A stretch of DNA of 64,000 bases from Streptomyces sp. SPB162 (lineage in GTDB: Bacteria > Actinomycetota > Actinomycetes > Streptomycetales > Streptomycetaceae), in contig NZ_JAQFII010000002.1 in the NCBI RefSeq assembly GCF_029504575.1, positions 372,001 to 436,000 of the forward strand, written 5' to 3'. Positions within the stretch are counted from its first letter, which is position 1, and each line of letters begins with the position of its first letter. Below, piece after piece: positions 27,328 through 35,198 of the stretch. The translations under genes and the position numbers were made by a program. The notes beneath the pieces were generated by a model. It had not been told where the DNA came from. It ran no database searches and was given only the letters and a program-made list of their open reading frames with translations.

Positions 27328-28716
27328 TCAGGATGTGCGGGGGATCCAGTCGCTGCCGCCCAGGGGGTAGTCGTAACCGGGACGGTCGGCGTCTGCGCTG
27401 GTACGGAAAGGGGTGCCGGCGTTGTCGGCGCGGACGGTGCCGTGGCGGCCGCCGCTCGACCAGTCGAGGGTGAGGCTCCAGCGCACGTCGTGTGCCTGGG
27501 TGTGGGCGGTGACGTAGAAGACCTCGGGATCGGACTGGCTGACGCTGTACGGGAAGTCGTGCTGGCCGTTCTTGACCCGCGCGGTGGGGCTGCCGCTGTC
27601 CAGGTCGACGTCGAAGGACTTCGTCTCGACGCCACCGCCGCAGCCGACGCCCATCGCATAGTCGTTCCAGGCGAGCGGCGCGTTCCTGGACACGATGCTC
27701 ACGTGCAGCGCTTCCAGGACGACGGTCTGCGAGCCGACGCCCTGGACGGTGAGGGCTACCCGCTGCTCATCCGAGGAGACCGCGCCATACGAAGCGGCCC
27801 AGCGCGGCGCGTTCTCCTCGTTGGCTGGCGGGCCCATCTGCGCGGGGGCGCTGTCGACGAGGAAGCGCTGGCTGCACGGGCTGTCGTAGACGTAGGGGCG
27901 GGTGCGGACGGTGAGCGGGACCGCGGCACCGCCGGGGATCGGCGCAGCGGACGTGCGGGGGGCCGAGGTGCCCGGCGTGGTGGAGGCTCCGGCTGTCCGC
28001 CGGTCGCCGCTCGCGCCCGTGCTGTGGGTCGGTGAGGTCGGCGTGCCCGGCGTGTTCGGTGTGGGGGTGTTCTGCGGCGCGGAGGTGTCCACCGTCTTCT
28101 GGTTTCCCGCCTCGCTCAGGTTTCCGGTCGCGCTCGTGTGGCCGTCGCCGTCGCCGGCCCACGGCGGATGCACCGCGAGCACCGAGGCCACCAGTACGGC
28201 CGCGGCGGCGGAGGCGACCAGCACCGTACGGCGACGTCGCGGTACGGCGGACGCGCCCGGCATGCTGACGACGACCGGCTCGTCGGACTCGTTCGGCGCA
28301 GCTTGGACGTCGGCTCCGGCCGCCCCGGCGGGCTCGGCGGGCTCGGCGGGCTCGGCGGGCTCGGCCGCTTCCGGCTCGCCGGCCGCGAGGGCCGCGACAC
28401 CGGCCCCGGCGTCCCCGCTCTCGCGCCGCACCTGCGACGCGGCCGCGCGAGCCGCGTCCGCCAGAACCCAACGGCGGTGCAGTTCCACGAGTTCCTGCGG
28501 CGTCGCCCTGCACACCCGTGCGAGGCGCTCCACCGGCGCGTAGTCGTTCGGGACCGCGGCGCCGTTGCAGTACCGGTGCAGCGTCGACGTGCTCATGTGC
28601 AGCCGCTTCGCGAGCGTCCCGTAACTCAGCCCCGAGCGGTCCTTGAGCTCCCGCAGCAGCGTCGCGAACCCCTCGGCCGACCCGGCCCCTGCCGACCCTG
28701 CCACGCGTTCCCCCAT
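27328..28716 (-). CDS. XRE-family regulator with membrane segment and outer domain
   Basis: This 462-residue protein has an N-terminal XRE/Cro helix-turn-helix (about 16-75; YGTLAKRLHMSTSTLHRYCNG), an Ala/Glu/Pro linker with a four-fold EPA repeat, one transmembrane helix (TVLVASAAAAVLVASVLAVH), a Thr/Pro/Ser-rich extracytoplasmic stalk and a C-terminal beta-rich domain of about 190 residues with paired Cys. The layout suggests a one-component membrane sensor that binds DNA directly. The ATG chosen follows GGAGGG; the longer frame upstream has poor support. It is divergent from the DUF4232 lipoprotein, 185 bases apart, which is a natural candidate target. The 185 bases after its stop hold nothing I recognise. 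Confidence 0.8.
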   Translation of the reverse strand: MGERVAGSAGAGSAEGFATLLRELKDRSGLSYGTLAKRLHMSTSTLHRYCNGAAVPNDYAPVERLARVCRATPQELVELHRRWVLADAARAAASQVRRESGDAGAGVAALAAGEPEAAEPAEPAEPAEPAGAAGADVQAAPNESDEPVVVSMPGASAVPRRRRTVLVASAAAAVLVASVLAVHPPWAGDGDGHTSATGNLSEAGNQKTVDTSAPQNTPTPNTPGTPTSPTHSTGASGDRRTAGASTTPGTSAPRTSAAPIPGGAAVPLTVRTRPYVYDSPCSQRFLVDSAPAQMGPPANEENAPRWAASYGAVSSDEQRVALTVQGVGSQTVVLEALHVSIVSRNAPLAWNDYAMGVGCGGGVETKSFDVDLDSGSPTARVKNGQHDFPYSVSQSDPEVFYVTAHTQAHDVRWSLTLDWSSGGRHGTVRADNAGTPFRTSADADRPGYDYPLGGSDWIPRTS

Positions 28717-28901
28717 CCCGAAGCGACCCTCCGTATCCCGTTCCAGCGTTCCAGGCGCCTCGTATTCGCCCTGTTCAGAGCCTATTTCACCATTCCAGTA
28801 TCCCCAACTGCCCGGCGGGCGTGGCGGCTGGGACGGATCACCGAACAAGCTCCTGCCATCCAAGCACCACACCGGTGTCACCAGCGAAAGAGGTACGCAA
28901 C

Positions 28902-29633
28902 ATGTCCGGTATCCGCACCCGTGGTATCCGTCTCGCCACCGCCGCCGCGACCGTCACGATCGCCGCGCTCTCCCTGACCGCCTGCGGCAACGACGGAACG
29001 GGCGTCCGCGCCGAGACCGGGGGGACGAGCCATGCGGGGACCACGGCGCCCACCGGCAGTGCTTCCGCCCCGGGCCCGTCCGCTTCGCCCTCCGTGGCGA
29101 ACCCCGCGTCGTCCCAGGCGCCCGGCAAGTCCGGGCCTGCGGGGTCCGGTGGTCCGAAGCCGACGACGCGGCACACCACCGCCGGGGCCCCGGACTCCGC
29201 CGACAAGCCGGTCACCTGCGAGGGCTCCAACACCAAGACCGTGGCGGCCCCGTTGAACCGCCCGGTCAACCACATGCTGCTCACCGTCACCAACACCGGC
29301 CGCAATACCTGTTACCTCTACGCCTACCCGGCGCTGCGGTTCACCGGGGCGCAGGCGGTGCCCCCCGTCATCGACGACTCCCACCCGCAGGCCGTGGTGA
29401 CGTTGAACCCGGGACAGTCCGGCTACGCCCTGGTGAACCTGTCCGCCGCAGACGGCAGCGGCACGAACGGCTACACCGCGAAGACCCTGTCGGTCTACTT
29501 CTACGGCCGGTCCGGCACCGAGAGCGTGGGCGCCGCCGCCCACCCGTCGCTGCCCGCCAAGGGCCTGTACATCGACAGCACGCTCAAGACCACGTACTGG
29601 CAGCAGTCGATGGACGACGCCCTGAACTGGTGA
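28902..29633 (+). CDS. DUF4232 lipoprotein
   Basis: This 243-residue protein has a lipoprotein signal peptide with lipobox LSLTAC, so Cys28 is the likely lipidated residue. A Ser/Thr/Gly/Pro-rich stalk runs to about residue 110. The C-terminal domain is DUF4232: CEGSNTKTVAAPLNRPVNHM, LTVTNTGRNTCYLYAYPALRF and the end SVYFYGRSGTES. Two Cys (in VTCEG and NTCYL) probably form a disulfide. DUF4232 proteins are common Streptomyces surface proteins of unknown function. The start at ATG follows AAAGAGGT. It is divergent from the XRE-membrane protein, whose outer domain has a similar size and fold type. Confidence 0.85.
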   Translation: MSGIRTRGIRLATAAATVTIAALSLTACGNDGTGVRAETGGTSHAGTTAPTGSASAPGPSASPSVANPASSQAPGKSGPAGSGGPKPTTRHTTAGAPDSADKPVTCEGSNTKTVAAPLNRPVNHMLLTVTNTGRNTCYLYAYPALRFTGAQAVPPVIDDSHPQAVVTLNPGQSGYALVNLSAADGSGTNGYTAKTLSVYFYGRSGTESVGAAAHPSLPAKGLYIDSTLKTTYWQQSMDDALNW

Positions 29634-29708
29634 CGCACGGGCCGCGCCGCCCACGACTGACACGACGGCCGGGGATCGCGAACAAACCGCGGGCCCCGGC
29701 CGGTGTCC

Positions 29709-29780
29709 CTGATCGAGCCCGGGCATGAGCACCTGCGCCGTCATGATCTGCGGCATACCGGGCTGACCTGGATGGCCGAT
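29709..29780 (+). pseudogene. Tyrosine integrase C-terminal relic
   Basis: An open stretch reads LIEPGHEHLRRHDLRHTGLTWMAD. The RHDLRHTG segment is the box II core of tyrosine recombinases (catalytic His-x-x-Arg-His). The frame then runs into unrelated sequence with no box containing the catalytic Tyr. It is only about 24 codons and lies 68 bases from a tRNA-Pro fragment, in the usual integrase-att order. Confidence 0.65.
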
Positions 29781-29795
29781 CGGGCAAAGCACCGA

Positions 29796-29839
29796 AAAAG
29801 CCCGCGGACCTGGAGGAATCCTCCAACTCAGCGGGCTTT
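29796..29839. terminator. Hairpin between integrase relic and tRNA-Pro fragment
   Basis: AAAGCCCGC at about 29797-29805 pairs with GCGGGCTTT at 29831-29839. A second small hairpin (GGAGGA/TCCTCC) sits inside the loop. Flanking A and T runs make it look like a Rho-independent terminator of an integrase or tRNA transcript. Confidence 0.65.
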
Positions 29840-29847
29840 CAACACCG

Positions 29848-29889
29848 TCGGGACGACAGGATGTGAACCTGCGACCCCTTGACCCCCAG
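29848..29889 (-). other. 3' fragment of tRNA-Pro(GGG), probable attachment-site remnant
   Basis: Read on the minus strand, the sequence from CTGGGGGTCAAG through the T-arm (GCAGG-TTCACAT-CCTGT) to CGTCCCGA matches the anticodon loop, T-arm and acceptor 3' strand of tRNA-Pro(GGG). The D-arm and the 5' strands are missing. T-loop TTCACAT differs by one base from the usual TTCAAAT. Such half-tRNA copies are made when an integrative element inserts into a tRNA gene; pSAM2 is a known Streptomyces element that uses a tRNA-Pro gene. Confidence 0.75.
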
Positions 29890-30131
29890 ATCATCGGGTC
29901 AGGGGTTTTTGCGGGTCAGGGACCCACTGGTTCGCGTTGGCGCGTCCACCGGAGCTGGCGTTGTTCGGTCGCGCGCATGGCGTGTAGTCCCCAAGTGGGC
30001 CCAGTCGCACGACGAGGAAGGACGGTGGAGTCCCCTACAAAGGGGCTTCGGCGTAGTCCATGAGAGCCCGATTCGTGACCCGGTGACCTTGTGAGGTTGA
30101 GAGGCGCTCATGGATCCCGATGCCCCACCGT

Positions 30132-30413
30132 TCAGTCCTGGTGCGGCCGCTTCAAACGGTTGGCAAGTTGCGCTGCGGAATCCCAGCCTGCGGGCTGTTC
30201 GCTCTCGGGTCCGCGCCAGGGACGGCCGGCCTCAATCCATGCGTCTCGCGCGGCGCTCACGCCTGCGTTCGTGGCGTCCTCATAGCCGAACTCGCTGAAG
30301 CAGCAGGCGCAGATATCGAACGAGGGGGTCAAGCCGTCGGAACCCCAGGGTTCGAATCCCTGATCAAGCCCGCACACGGGGCAGTTGGTCCCCGACCTCG
30401 GCGTCCTCGTCAC
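30132..30413 (-). CDS. Cysteine-rich CPCC-type small protein
   Basis: This 93-residue protein has the paired motifs CPVCG near its start and ICACCFSEFGYED in the middle, giving four Cys in two CxxC-like pairs. Small proteins with this CPCC/CACC layout are widespread in bacteria and are thought to bind a metal ion, but their function is unknown. The end (WIEAGRPWRGPESEQPAGWD, AAQLANRL) is typical of the family. It starts at GTG without a clear ribosome site. It stands alone between the two tRNA fragments, with a 456-base gap upstream, and is likely cargo of a decayed element. Confidence 0.68.
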   Translation of the reverse strand: MTRTPRSGTNCPVCGLDQGFEPWGSDGLTPSFDICACCFSEFGYEDATNAGVSAARDAWIEAGRPWRGPESEQPAGWDSAAQLANRLKRPHQD

Positions 30414-30869
30414 GGGCCGATGCTACACACGCACCGCCTGTCGACCGTTTCCTACCCGGGGTCTCCCACAGCTCAAGTGGCTTGATGCGCGCGTTCCGTC
30501 TCTCGCCATACCGCAGATCCGCCGCGTCTGCGATGGGTGCCCCTCGATGCGAACGACAGGCGGAACGGTCACTGAGGTCTGCCGGGCTGGTCAATCCTGG
30601 GCTTGCGGTCGCTGCGGGCACCCAGGGGTCTGGACGGTTGCTGTACTCCGCTGCTGTACTGCTGCGCACCGATGCATGTGCCCCCTACCCAGGTGAGCTT
30701 CCTTCGGCCGACACGCTTCCAAGTCTGTTGATGCCGTACGACCTGGTGTACGAGGCTGTTCTCATCTGCGTTCGCGGGAGGTTGGCGGCTCTACCGGTAC
30801 CGGCTTCGGGCCTGCCCTGAACGGCCCGCGAACCAAGCTGAGTGAGACGGAAACTGAGACGGGGCTTTG
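30414..30869. other. Gap without a recognisable gene
   Basis: I see no gene, RNA or repeat that I can support. Composition is more mixed than in the neighbouring genes, and short frames in all directions lack ribosome sites. This fits the decayed accessory zone. Confidence 0.4.
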
Positions 30870-31136
30870 ATGGAGCGAGTAGAGGCCGAGCTGTTCACCG
30901 ACGGCGGGAACGATGCGGTGGTGCGCCTCCCGGGTCGCAACTTCCCGGGTGTCCTGATCCAAGGAGACACCCTCAGAATCCTGCAGACGGACGTGGCCGA
31001 ACTCGCCGAGTTGTGCGCCGCCGGCGATCTGGAGGAGGCCCGGCTCGTGGCGAGGCTCCTCCACACTGATCTGGGAGAGAAACTTCAGCGCTACACCGAA
31101 GCGCTCGAAGCCCACGGAATCTCCCGGCCCTTCTGA
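30870..31136 (+). CDS. DUF6959-like small protein
   Basis: This 88-residue acidic protein matches the small DUF6959 family: MERVEAELFTDGGNDAVVRLPGRNFPGVLIQGDTL followed by a helical ELAELCAAGDLEEARLVARLL segment. The function is unknown; members are often found next to polymorphic-toxin immunity or orphan genes in actinobacteria. The ATG was preferred over an adjacent TTG. No strong ribosome site is present. It is a single-gene unit between unrelated genes. Confidence 0.6.
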   Translation: MERVEAELFTDGGNDAVVRLPGRNFPGVLIQGDTLRILQTDVAELAELCAAGDLEEARLVARLLHTDLGEKLQRYTEALEAHGISRPF

Positions 31137-31350
31137 TCCGTAGCGAGCGCCGCCTAAGGGCTGACCCGTAGTCCCTGGTGGAGCAGCGCGCGGCGTCAGA
31201 TGCCGTGCATCGCACGGCGGAGGGGCACCCGCATACTGGATGCATTCGGGCGTTCCGACAACGCGGCGAGGTGCCGTAGCTGTCGTCGGGCGCCCGCCAG
31301 GGATTGCGGGACAGCCCTGAGTGCTCGCGTCGTGTTCGGCGCCGCTGATG

Positions 31351-32124
31351 TCACTGATATCCGGGGGCGGGGTGCGGCCAGCCTCCCTCGATTGCCGGGC
31401 CACTGCCAGCGGGGACGTTCGCGGCCACCAACGCTGCGGCGTCGCGAGCGCTCAGACGGGAACCAAGCACGCGTGACGGGATGTGCGGCGACCACCGCGA
31501 CCAGTGGAGCACCACGTTCCACAGACCGTCTCTGCGTGGCACTACGCACGGAACCTCCGCGTAGAACGGATCCTTCGTACTGCTGAGGAGGCTGAACTCA
31601 CCGTGCGACGGAAAGGGGAAGAAGGCGCGCAGGGTCGGCTGCGCATACAGGGCCTCGGCCACTTCGGCGTCGCCCAGCCTGATCAACGGCGAGCGCTCCA
31701 GAGTCAGCCTCCAAGCGGTCGACACCACCCTCCCAGGAGGCGCCGCATCCAGAGGATTGGTCGCCAGCAACATCCACTCACGACGTAGTTGACCGGGCGA
31801 TGCCCCATCACGCCAGGCGTGCAGGATGGCGTCCACCACCGCGAGGTCATCGGTGCTGCCGAATGCACACCAGGGCCTTCCGGAGTCCGTGGAGATCTCG
31901 ATGCGGAACTCACGTTCGTCGGCATTGGTGGCGTATACGGCGAACCGCGCCTCACCACGTGTGCTGCATGCGGCAACCGCGGGGTCGTACCCCTCGACGG
32001 GATCCATGGGACCGGCACCGTGCCCGCGGCGAGCCGCCTCGCCGGCCAGCGCTTCCCGCAGGCTGCCTGACGCCGCCAATTCTGGATAAAGGTCGGACAG
32101 CGCTTCCCTTGGAAGTTCGTTCAT
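31351..32124 (-). CDS. DUF6193-like protein
   Basis: This 257-residue protein is not functionally known. Features are an ACSTRGEARFAVYATNADEREFRIEIS strand pair, a helical middle (DDLAVVDAILHAWRDGASPGQLRREW) and a late Trp-rich WNVVLHWSRWSPHIPSRVLG. This layout fits the DUF6193 family, found in Streptomyces as orphan genes. The ATG at MNELPREALSDLYPEL was chosen because the extension upstream lacks a ribosome site and family resemblance. About 90 bases beyond its start lies a tRNA-Gly fragment. No partner gene is evident. Confidence 0.6.
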   Translation of the reverse strand: MNELPREALSDLYPELAASGSLREALAGEAARRGHGAGPMDPVEGYDPAVAACSTRGEARFAVYATNADEREFRIEISTDSGRPWCAFGSTDDLAVVDAILHAWRDGASPGQLRREWMLLATNPLDAAPPGRVVSTAWRLTLERSPLIRLGDAEVAEALYAQPTLRAFFPFPSHGEFSLLSSTKDPFYAEVPCVVPRRDGLWNVVLHWSRWSPHIPSRVLGSRLSARDAAALVAANVPAGSGPAIEGGWPHPAPGYQ

Positions 32125-32211
32125 ACGCTTACCGTATGCCGCGCGAACGAAACCGGCCGTGAGTGCGGGAGCCGGCGCATCCTCGCCGTGCCCAGCGGCC
32201 AATCACCCATG

Positions 32212-32260
32212 TGGAGCGGGCGACGGGAAGCGAACCCGCGTAGCTCGTTCGGAAGACGAG
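32212..32260 (-). other. 3' fragment of tRNA-Gly(UCC), probable attachment-site remnant
   Basis: On the minus strand a perfect anticodon stem-loop CTCGT-CTTCCGA-ACGAG (anticodon TCC) is followed by a T-arm GCGGG-TTCGCTT-CCCGT and the acceptor end CGCCCGC-T-CCA. The 5' acceptor strand and D-arm are absent; sequence before the anticodon stem is unrelated. The loop base after the anticodon is G where A is usual. It looks like the attachment-site copy left by an integrative element. Confidence 0.75.
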
Positions 32261-32434
32261 TGCGCCGCCCCCGTCCTGACCTCGTACGGCGCCGTACAGA
32301 GCCTACGGAGCGTCGGGCCCGCTGGTTTCCCCGCGGCTCGCTCCCCCTCGTTGGCTCCTCAAACGGGCAGGTGACCGGCACGGCGACTACTCGGACACGA
32401 CCGCGGCGCTCAGGGCGCGGGCGAACGGCGTCCG

Positions 32435-32890
32435 TCACCGGTTCCAGCGCAGCCCGATGCCGTCCATGACCTGCATCGCGAGCCTCCATGCAGCGTCGTC
32501 CTGAATGCCGTCCGTGAAGGCTGCGTCGTCGGCCCCCAACCGCTCGGCCAGGTCCTCGCCGAGGGCTTCCGCTCGTGCGAGCGGGACACCGCCGGCCAGT
32601 CCTCGCAACCTCTCCGCTACCAGGCGAATGTAGTACGGCTTAGGCCAAAGCGTCTTCTCGACCGGCAACGCGAGATTTCCCGAGATTCCCCGCACGATCT
32701 GGCACCACCGGGCACGGTTCTGCTCAGGCTCGGTGTTGTGGGGCGTGGGCCGCCAGGAATCACGCCCGCTTCCCGTATGTGCGGGACGGCGGACAGGATG
32801 CAACCGGGGAACGCGGCCGGTGCGGGGAATCCGCGAAAGCTCAAGGCTTGAGGGCGCGCACGTCTCCGGGCTCGGTCTCCAGCGCCTCAC
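32435..32890 (-). CDS. Hypothetical protein, possibly 5'-truncated
   Basis: I do not recognise this protein. The last 95 residues look real: acidic and basic residues alternate with good amphipathic helices (KPYYIRLVAERLRGLAGG, ALGEDLAERLGADD) and codon use is normal. The first 55 residues are Arg/Pro-rich and overlap the 3' end of the permease gene on the same strand, with no ribosome site, so the true start is unclear or lost. It may be the remnant of a longer gene. Confidence 0.35.
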   Translation of the reverse strand: MRRWRPSPETCAPSSLELSRIPRTGRVPRLHPVRRPAHTGSGRDSWRPTPHNTEPEQNRARWCQIVRGISGNLALPVEKTLWPKPYYIRLVAERLRGLAGGVPLARAEALGEDLAERLGADDAAFTDGIQDDAAWRLAMQVMDGIGLRWNR

Positions 32891-34355
32891 CGTTGAAGAT
32901 CAGCAGGCCGAGGAAGAAAAGGCCGCCCCCGAGAATCAACCCGACCACGATCAAGACAGGGACGAGCGCCTCTGCGGGCGCCACCAGTACGAACAGCGAG
33001 ACGATCGACCACACCAGCGCGCAGATCGCGACCGGCAGCTCGAAGCGGCCGAGGTGGAAGGCACCCTTCTTGCGATCCAGCCGCCGTCGCACCGCCAGAT
33101 AGAGAACAATTGTCAGGCCGTAGGTGAGAGCCGGTAGGATCGTCGACGCCGTGATCAGCTTCAGCAGGGCGGCACCGGGCAGCGCGACCATCAGAACGAC
33201 TCCCATGACGAAGATCAGGATCGTCGCCGGGATCGGTGTCTGCGTGCGTGGGTTCACCCGCCGCATCAGCCGGTGAGCAGGGAAGCGTGAGTCGCGCGAC
33301 ATCGCGAAGACGATCCGTGAGCACGCGGCCATCACCACCATCCCGGCGCCGAAGAACGCGAACGAGACCGCTGCCAGAAGCACCCTCTCCATGACCGGAC
33401 CGAGCTGATCGCGCATGATCGCCGCGACCGGCGAGTCGTTGGCGGTGATCCGCGGAATGTCTTTGATCGCGACAGTGAGGGAGATCAGGAACAGCATTCC
33501 CAGCAGCCCGGCGGCAACGACAGATCCCACGATCGCGCGCGGCACACTCCGATAGGGGTCCTTGGCCTCCTCAGCCAGGTTCGCCGCGGCGTCGAAGCCG
33601 ACGAGCGTAGCGAGTCCCATGATCATCGCAGCCATCAGGCCGCCGCCCACGCCGAAGTAGTTGGAGGCGTTCAACGTGACACCGCGCGAGGCGAGGTTGG
33701 CGGTCGCGCCGTCGCCCGTGACCGCCACCGCGACGATGAGCGCGACTCCCAGCACGACGACCAGCACCACCTCAAGCCCCACCGCGGTGCTGTTGATGGC
33801 GCTGACGATGCGCGTCGAGGCCACTGTCAGCACGGCCTGGATGAGCAGCACCACGAGGGTGATCAGCCGCGCGGTGTCTTCGTCCGGCTGCATGTCGAAC
33901 AGCGGCATGAACGCCTGACTGGCGAGAGCGTTATCGACGGCCACGACCCCGATCGCCAGGTAGCAGAACGTCAGCCAACCGAAGCCCCACCCGACCTTCG
34001 GGTTGGCCAGCCGTGAGGCCCATTGGTACGACGAGCCGCTGAGCGGAATGCGGGCAGCGAGCTGCGCGACCACCAACGCCACCAGGGTCTGCCCCACCGC
34101 CGCGACAGGCCACAGCCACAGCCCGACCGGCCCCGCGTTCCGCAGCACGTCGTCGTATGTCCCGAAGATGCCCACCGCCACCGAGATGAACGCGAACGAG
34201 ATCGCGAACACCTGAAAGGAGCCGAGCGTCCGTTTCAGCTCCTGCTGGTAGCCCCCAAGCTCGACCGCACTCTCCTCGGTTTGAACATCCTCGGAAGCCT
34301 CAACCACCTCAGCCACCTCTTTCCCATCAGGCCCCGGCGGCCACCCGACTCCCAT
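32841..34355 (-). CDS. APC family amino acid/polyamine permease
   Basis: This 504-residue membrane protein belongs to the amino acid-polyamine-organocation superfamily. Twelve hydrophobic helices are visible after an acidic N-terminal tail. Family motifs include the first-helix segment FAISFAFISVAVGIFGTYDDV, the LSGSSYQWASRLANPKVGWGFGW stretch and GFDAAANLAEEAKDPYRSVPRAI. The layout is closest to the basic amino-acid/polyamine or GABA-permease-like (AmpG-unrelated) subgroup; the substrate is not predictable. The ATG start lacks a strong ribosome site, and a GTG about twelve codons in could be the true one. The 230 bases upstream hold no recognised gene. Confidence 0.85.
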   Translation of the reverse strand: MGVGWPPGPDGKEVAEVVEASEDVQTEESAVELGGYQQELKRTLGSFQVFAISFAFISVAVGIFGTYDDVLRNAGPVGLWLWPVAAVGQTLVALVVAQLAARIPLSGSSYQWASRLANPKVGWGFGWLTFCYLAIGVVAVDNALASQAFMPLFDMQPDEDTARLITLVVLLIQAVLTVASTRIVSAINSTAVGLEVVLVVVLGVALIVAVAVTGDGATANLASRGVTLNASNYFGVGGGLMAAMIMGLATLVGFDAAANLAEEAKDPYRSVPRAIVGSVVAAGLLGMLFLISLTVAIKDIPRITANDSPVAAIMRDQLGPVMERVLLAAVSFAFFGAGMVVMAACSRIVFAMSRDSRFPAHRLMRRVNPRTQTPIPATILIFVMGVVLMVALPGAALLKLITASTILPALTYGLTIVLYLAVRRRLDRKKGAFHLGRFELPVAICALVWSIVSLFVLVAPAEALVPVLIVVGLILGGGLFFLGLLIFNGEALETEPGDVRALKP

Positions 34356-34585
34356 CTATGTCATGACGGATGTCGCATCCTCCTCAGGCATGCCGTGTCT
34401 CCTTCACATATGCCACGGTTGCGGCATCAGACCCCGATCCGCCGCGGCCCAGCCCCAGTATCGCGAGCGGACGTCCGCCGGCTTTACGAGTTCCTCTGCT
34501 ACTGTCTTCCGGCTCCGTCCGAGGTTTGGTCCACGATCTTGAAAGACGTCGGCGCTCCCGAAGTGGTGCGGGCAGAGTGGGCGGC

Positions 34586-34939
34586 ATGACAGACAGTCCT
34601 GGCCCTGTTCCTGCAGACGTAGACGACCGCCAGGCGATAGAGCACATCCTCGGTCGTCCCTTGAGCCAGACATGGCCGACGGGTGCACTGGCACCGGGCA
34701 GCCGGGTCACGGTCGTTCGCGACCAGGACGGGGACGGTCCTTGGCAGGTCGAGTTTGCTGGAACGATCGATGCCATGGGTGCACCCGAACCCCACGAACA
34801 TGCCCAGTCGCTCAGCGGCGAGCTGCTGTACTGGGTGACCTCTGACGCGCCGCAGTACGACTGCGAGGGGGCTGGTCCCTATCACAAGGCCCAGATCCGG
34901 GGTCGGTACCTGAGGGCAGAGTCGGAGTCCGAAGCGTAG
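34586..34939 (+). CDS. Small conserved actinobacterial protein, unknown
   Basis: This 117-residue protein is of a type common in Streptomyces. Recognisable blocks are RVTVVRDQDGDGPWQVEFAG, GTIDAMGAPEPHEHAQSLSG and LYWVTSDAPQYDCEGAGPYHKAQIRGRYL. Databases sometimes label relatives as iron-transport protein A-like, but I see no FeoA SH3 signature strong enough to accept this. The ATG start follows GGGCGGC, a weak site. It is isolated; the 259 bases after it hold only the hairpin of the next gene. Confidence 0.6.
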   Translation: MTDSPGPVPADVDDRQAIEHILGRPLSQTWPTGALAPGSRVTVVRDQDGDGPWQVEFAGTIDAMGAPEPHEHAQSLSGELLYWVTSDAPQYDCEGAGPYHKAQIRGRYLRAESESEA

Positions 34940-35142
34940 GGATACCGCGCCTCATGTTCCGCTCGAATCGTTCGTCGAACCGAGTCGCTCACCTGGGGAT
35001 TCACCGGACGTGGGGGGCGGCCCCCAAGCGCAGAGTGGGAGCGAGAAGACACACGGTGCAAACGCGACGAGAGCGGTGGAGAACCGCGGCGTGGGACCGC
35101 ATCAGCGACGGCGACGTCGGCTTCCTGTTCCTGCGACGACGG

Positions 35143-35188
35143 GTCCTCGGGCCCGCTCCGGCCCTGCGCCCGGAGCGGGCCCGAGGAC
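35143..35188 (-). terminator. Strong terminator after FAD amine oxidase
   Basis: A perfect 19-bp inverted repeat (arms 35143-35161 and 35170-35188) with an eight-base loop lies ten bases past the oxidase stop on the minus strand. Confidence 0.88.
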
Positions 35189-35198
35189 GACGGATGGG

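Noticed and set aside
30333..30370. Possible tRNA T-arm (AGGGTTCGAATCCCT)
   Set aside because: It lies inside the CPCC protein gene, where it encodes GFEPWGS, and no acceptor or anticodon arm can be built around it.
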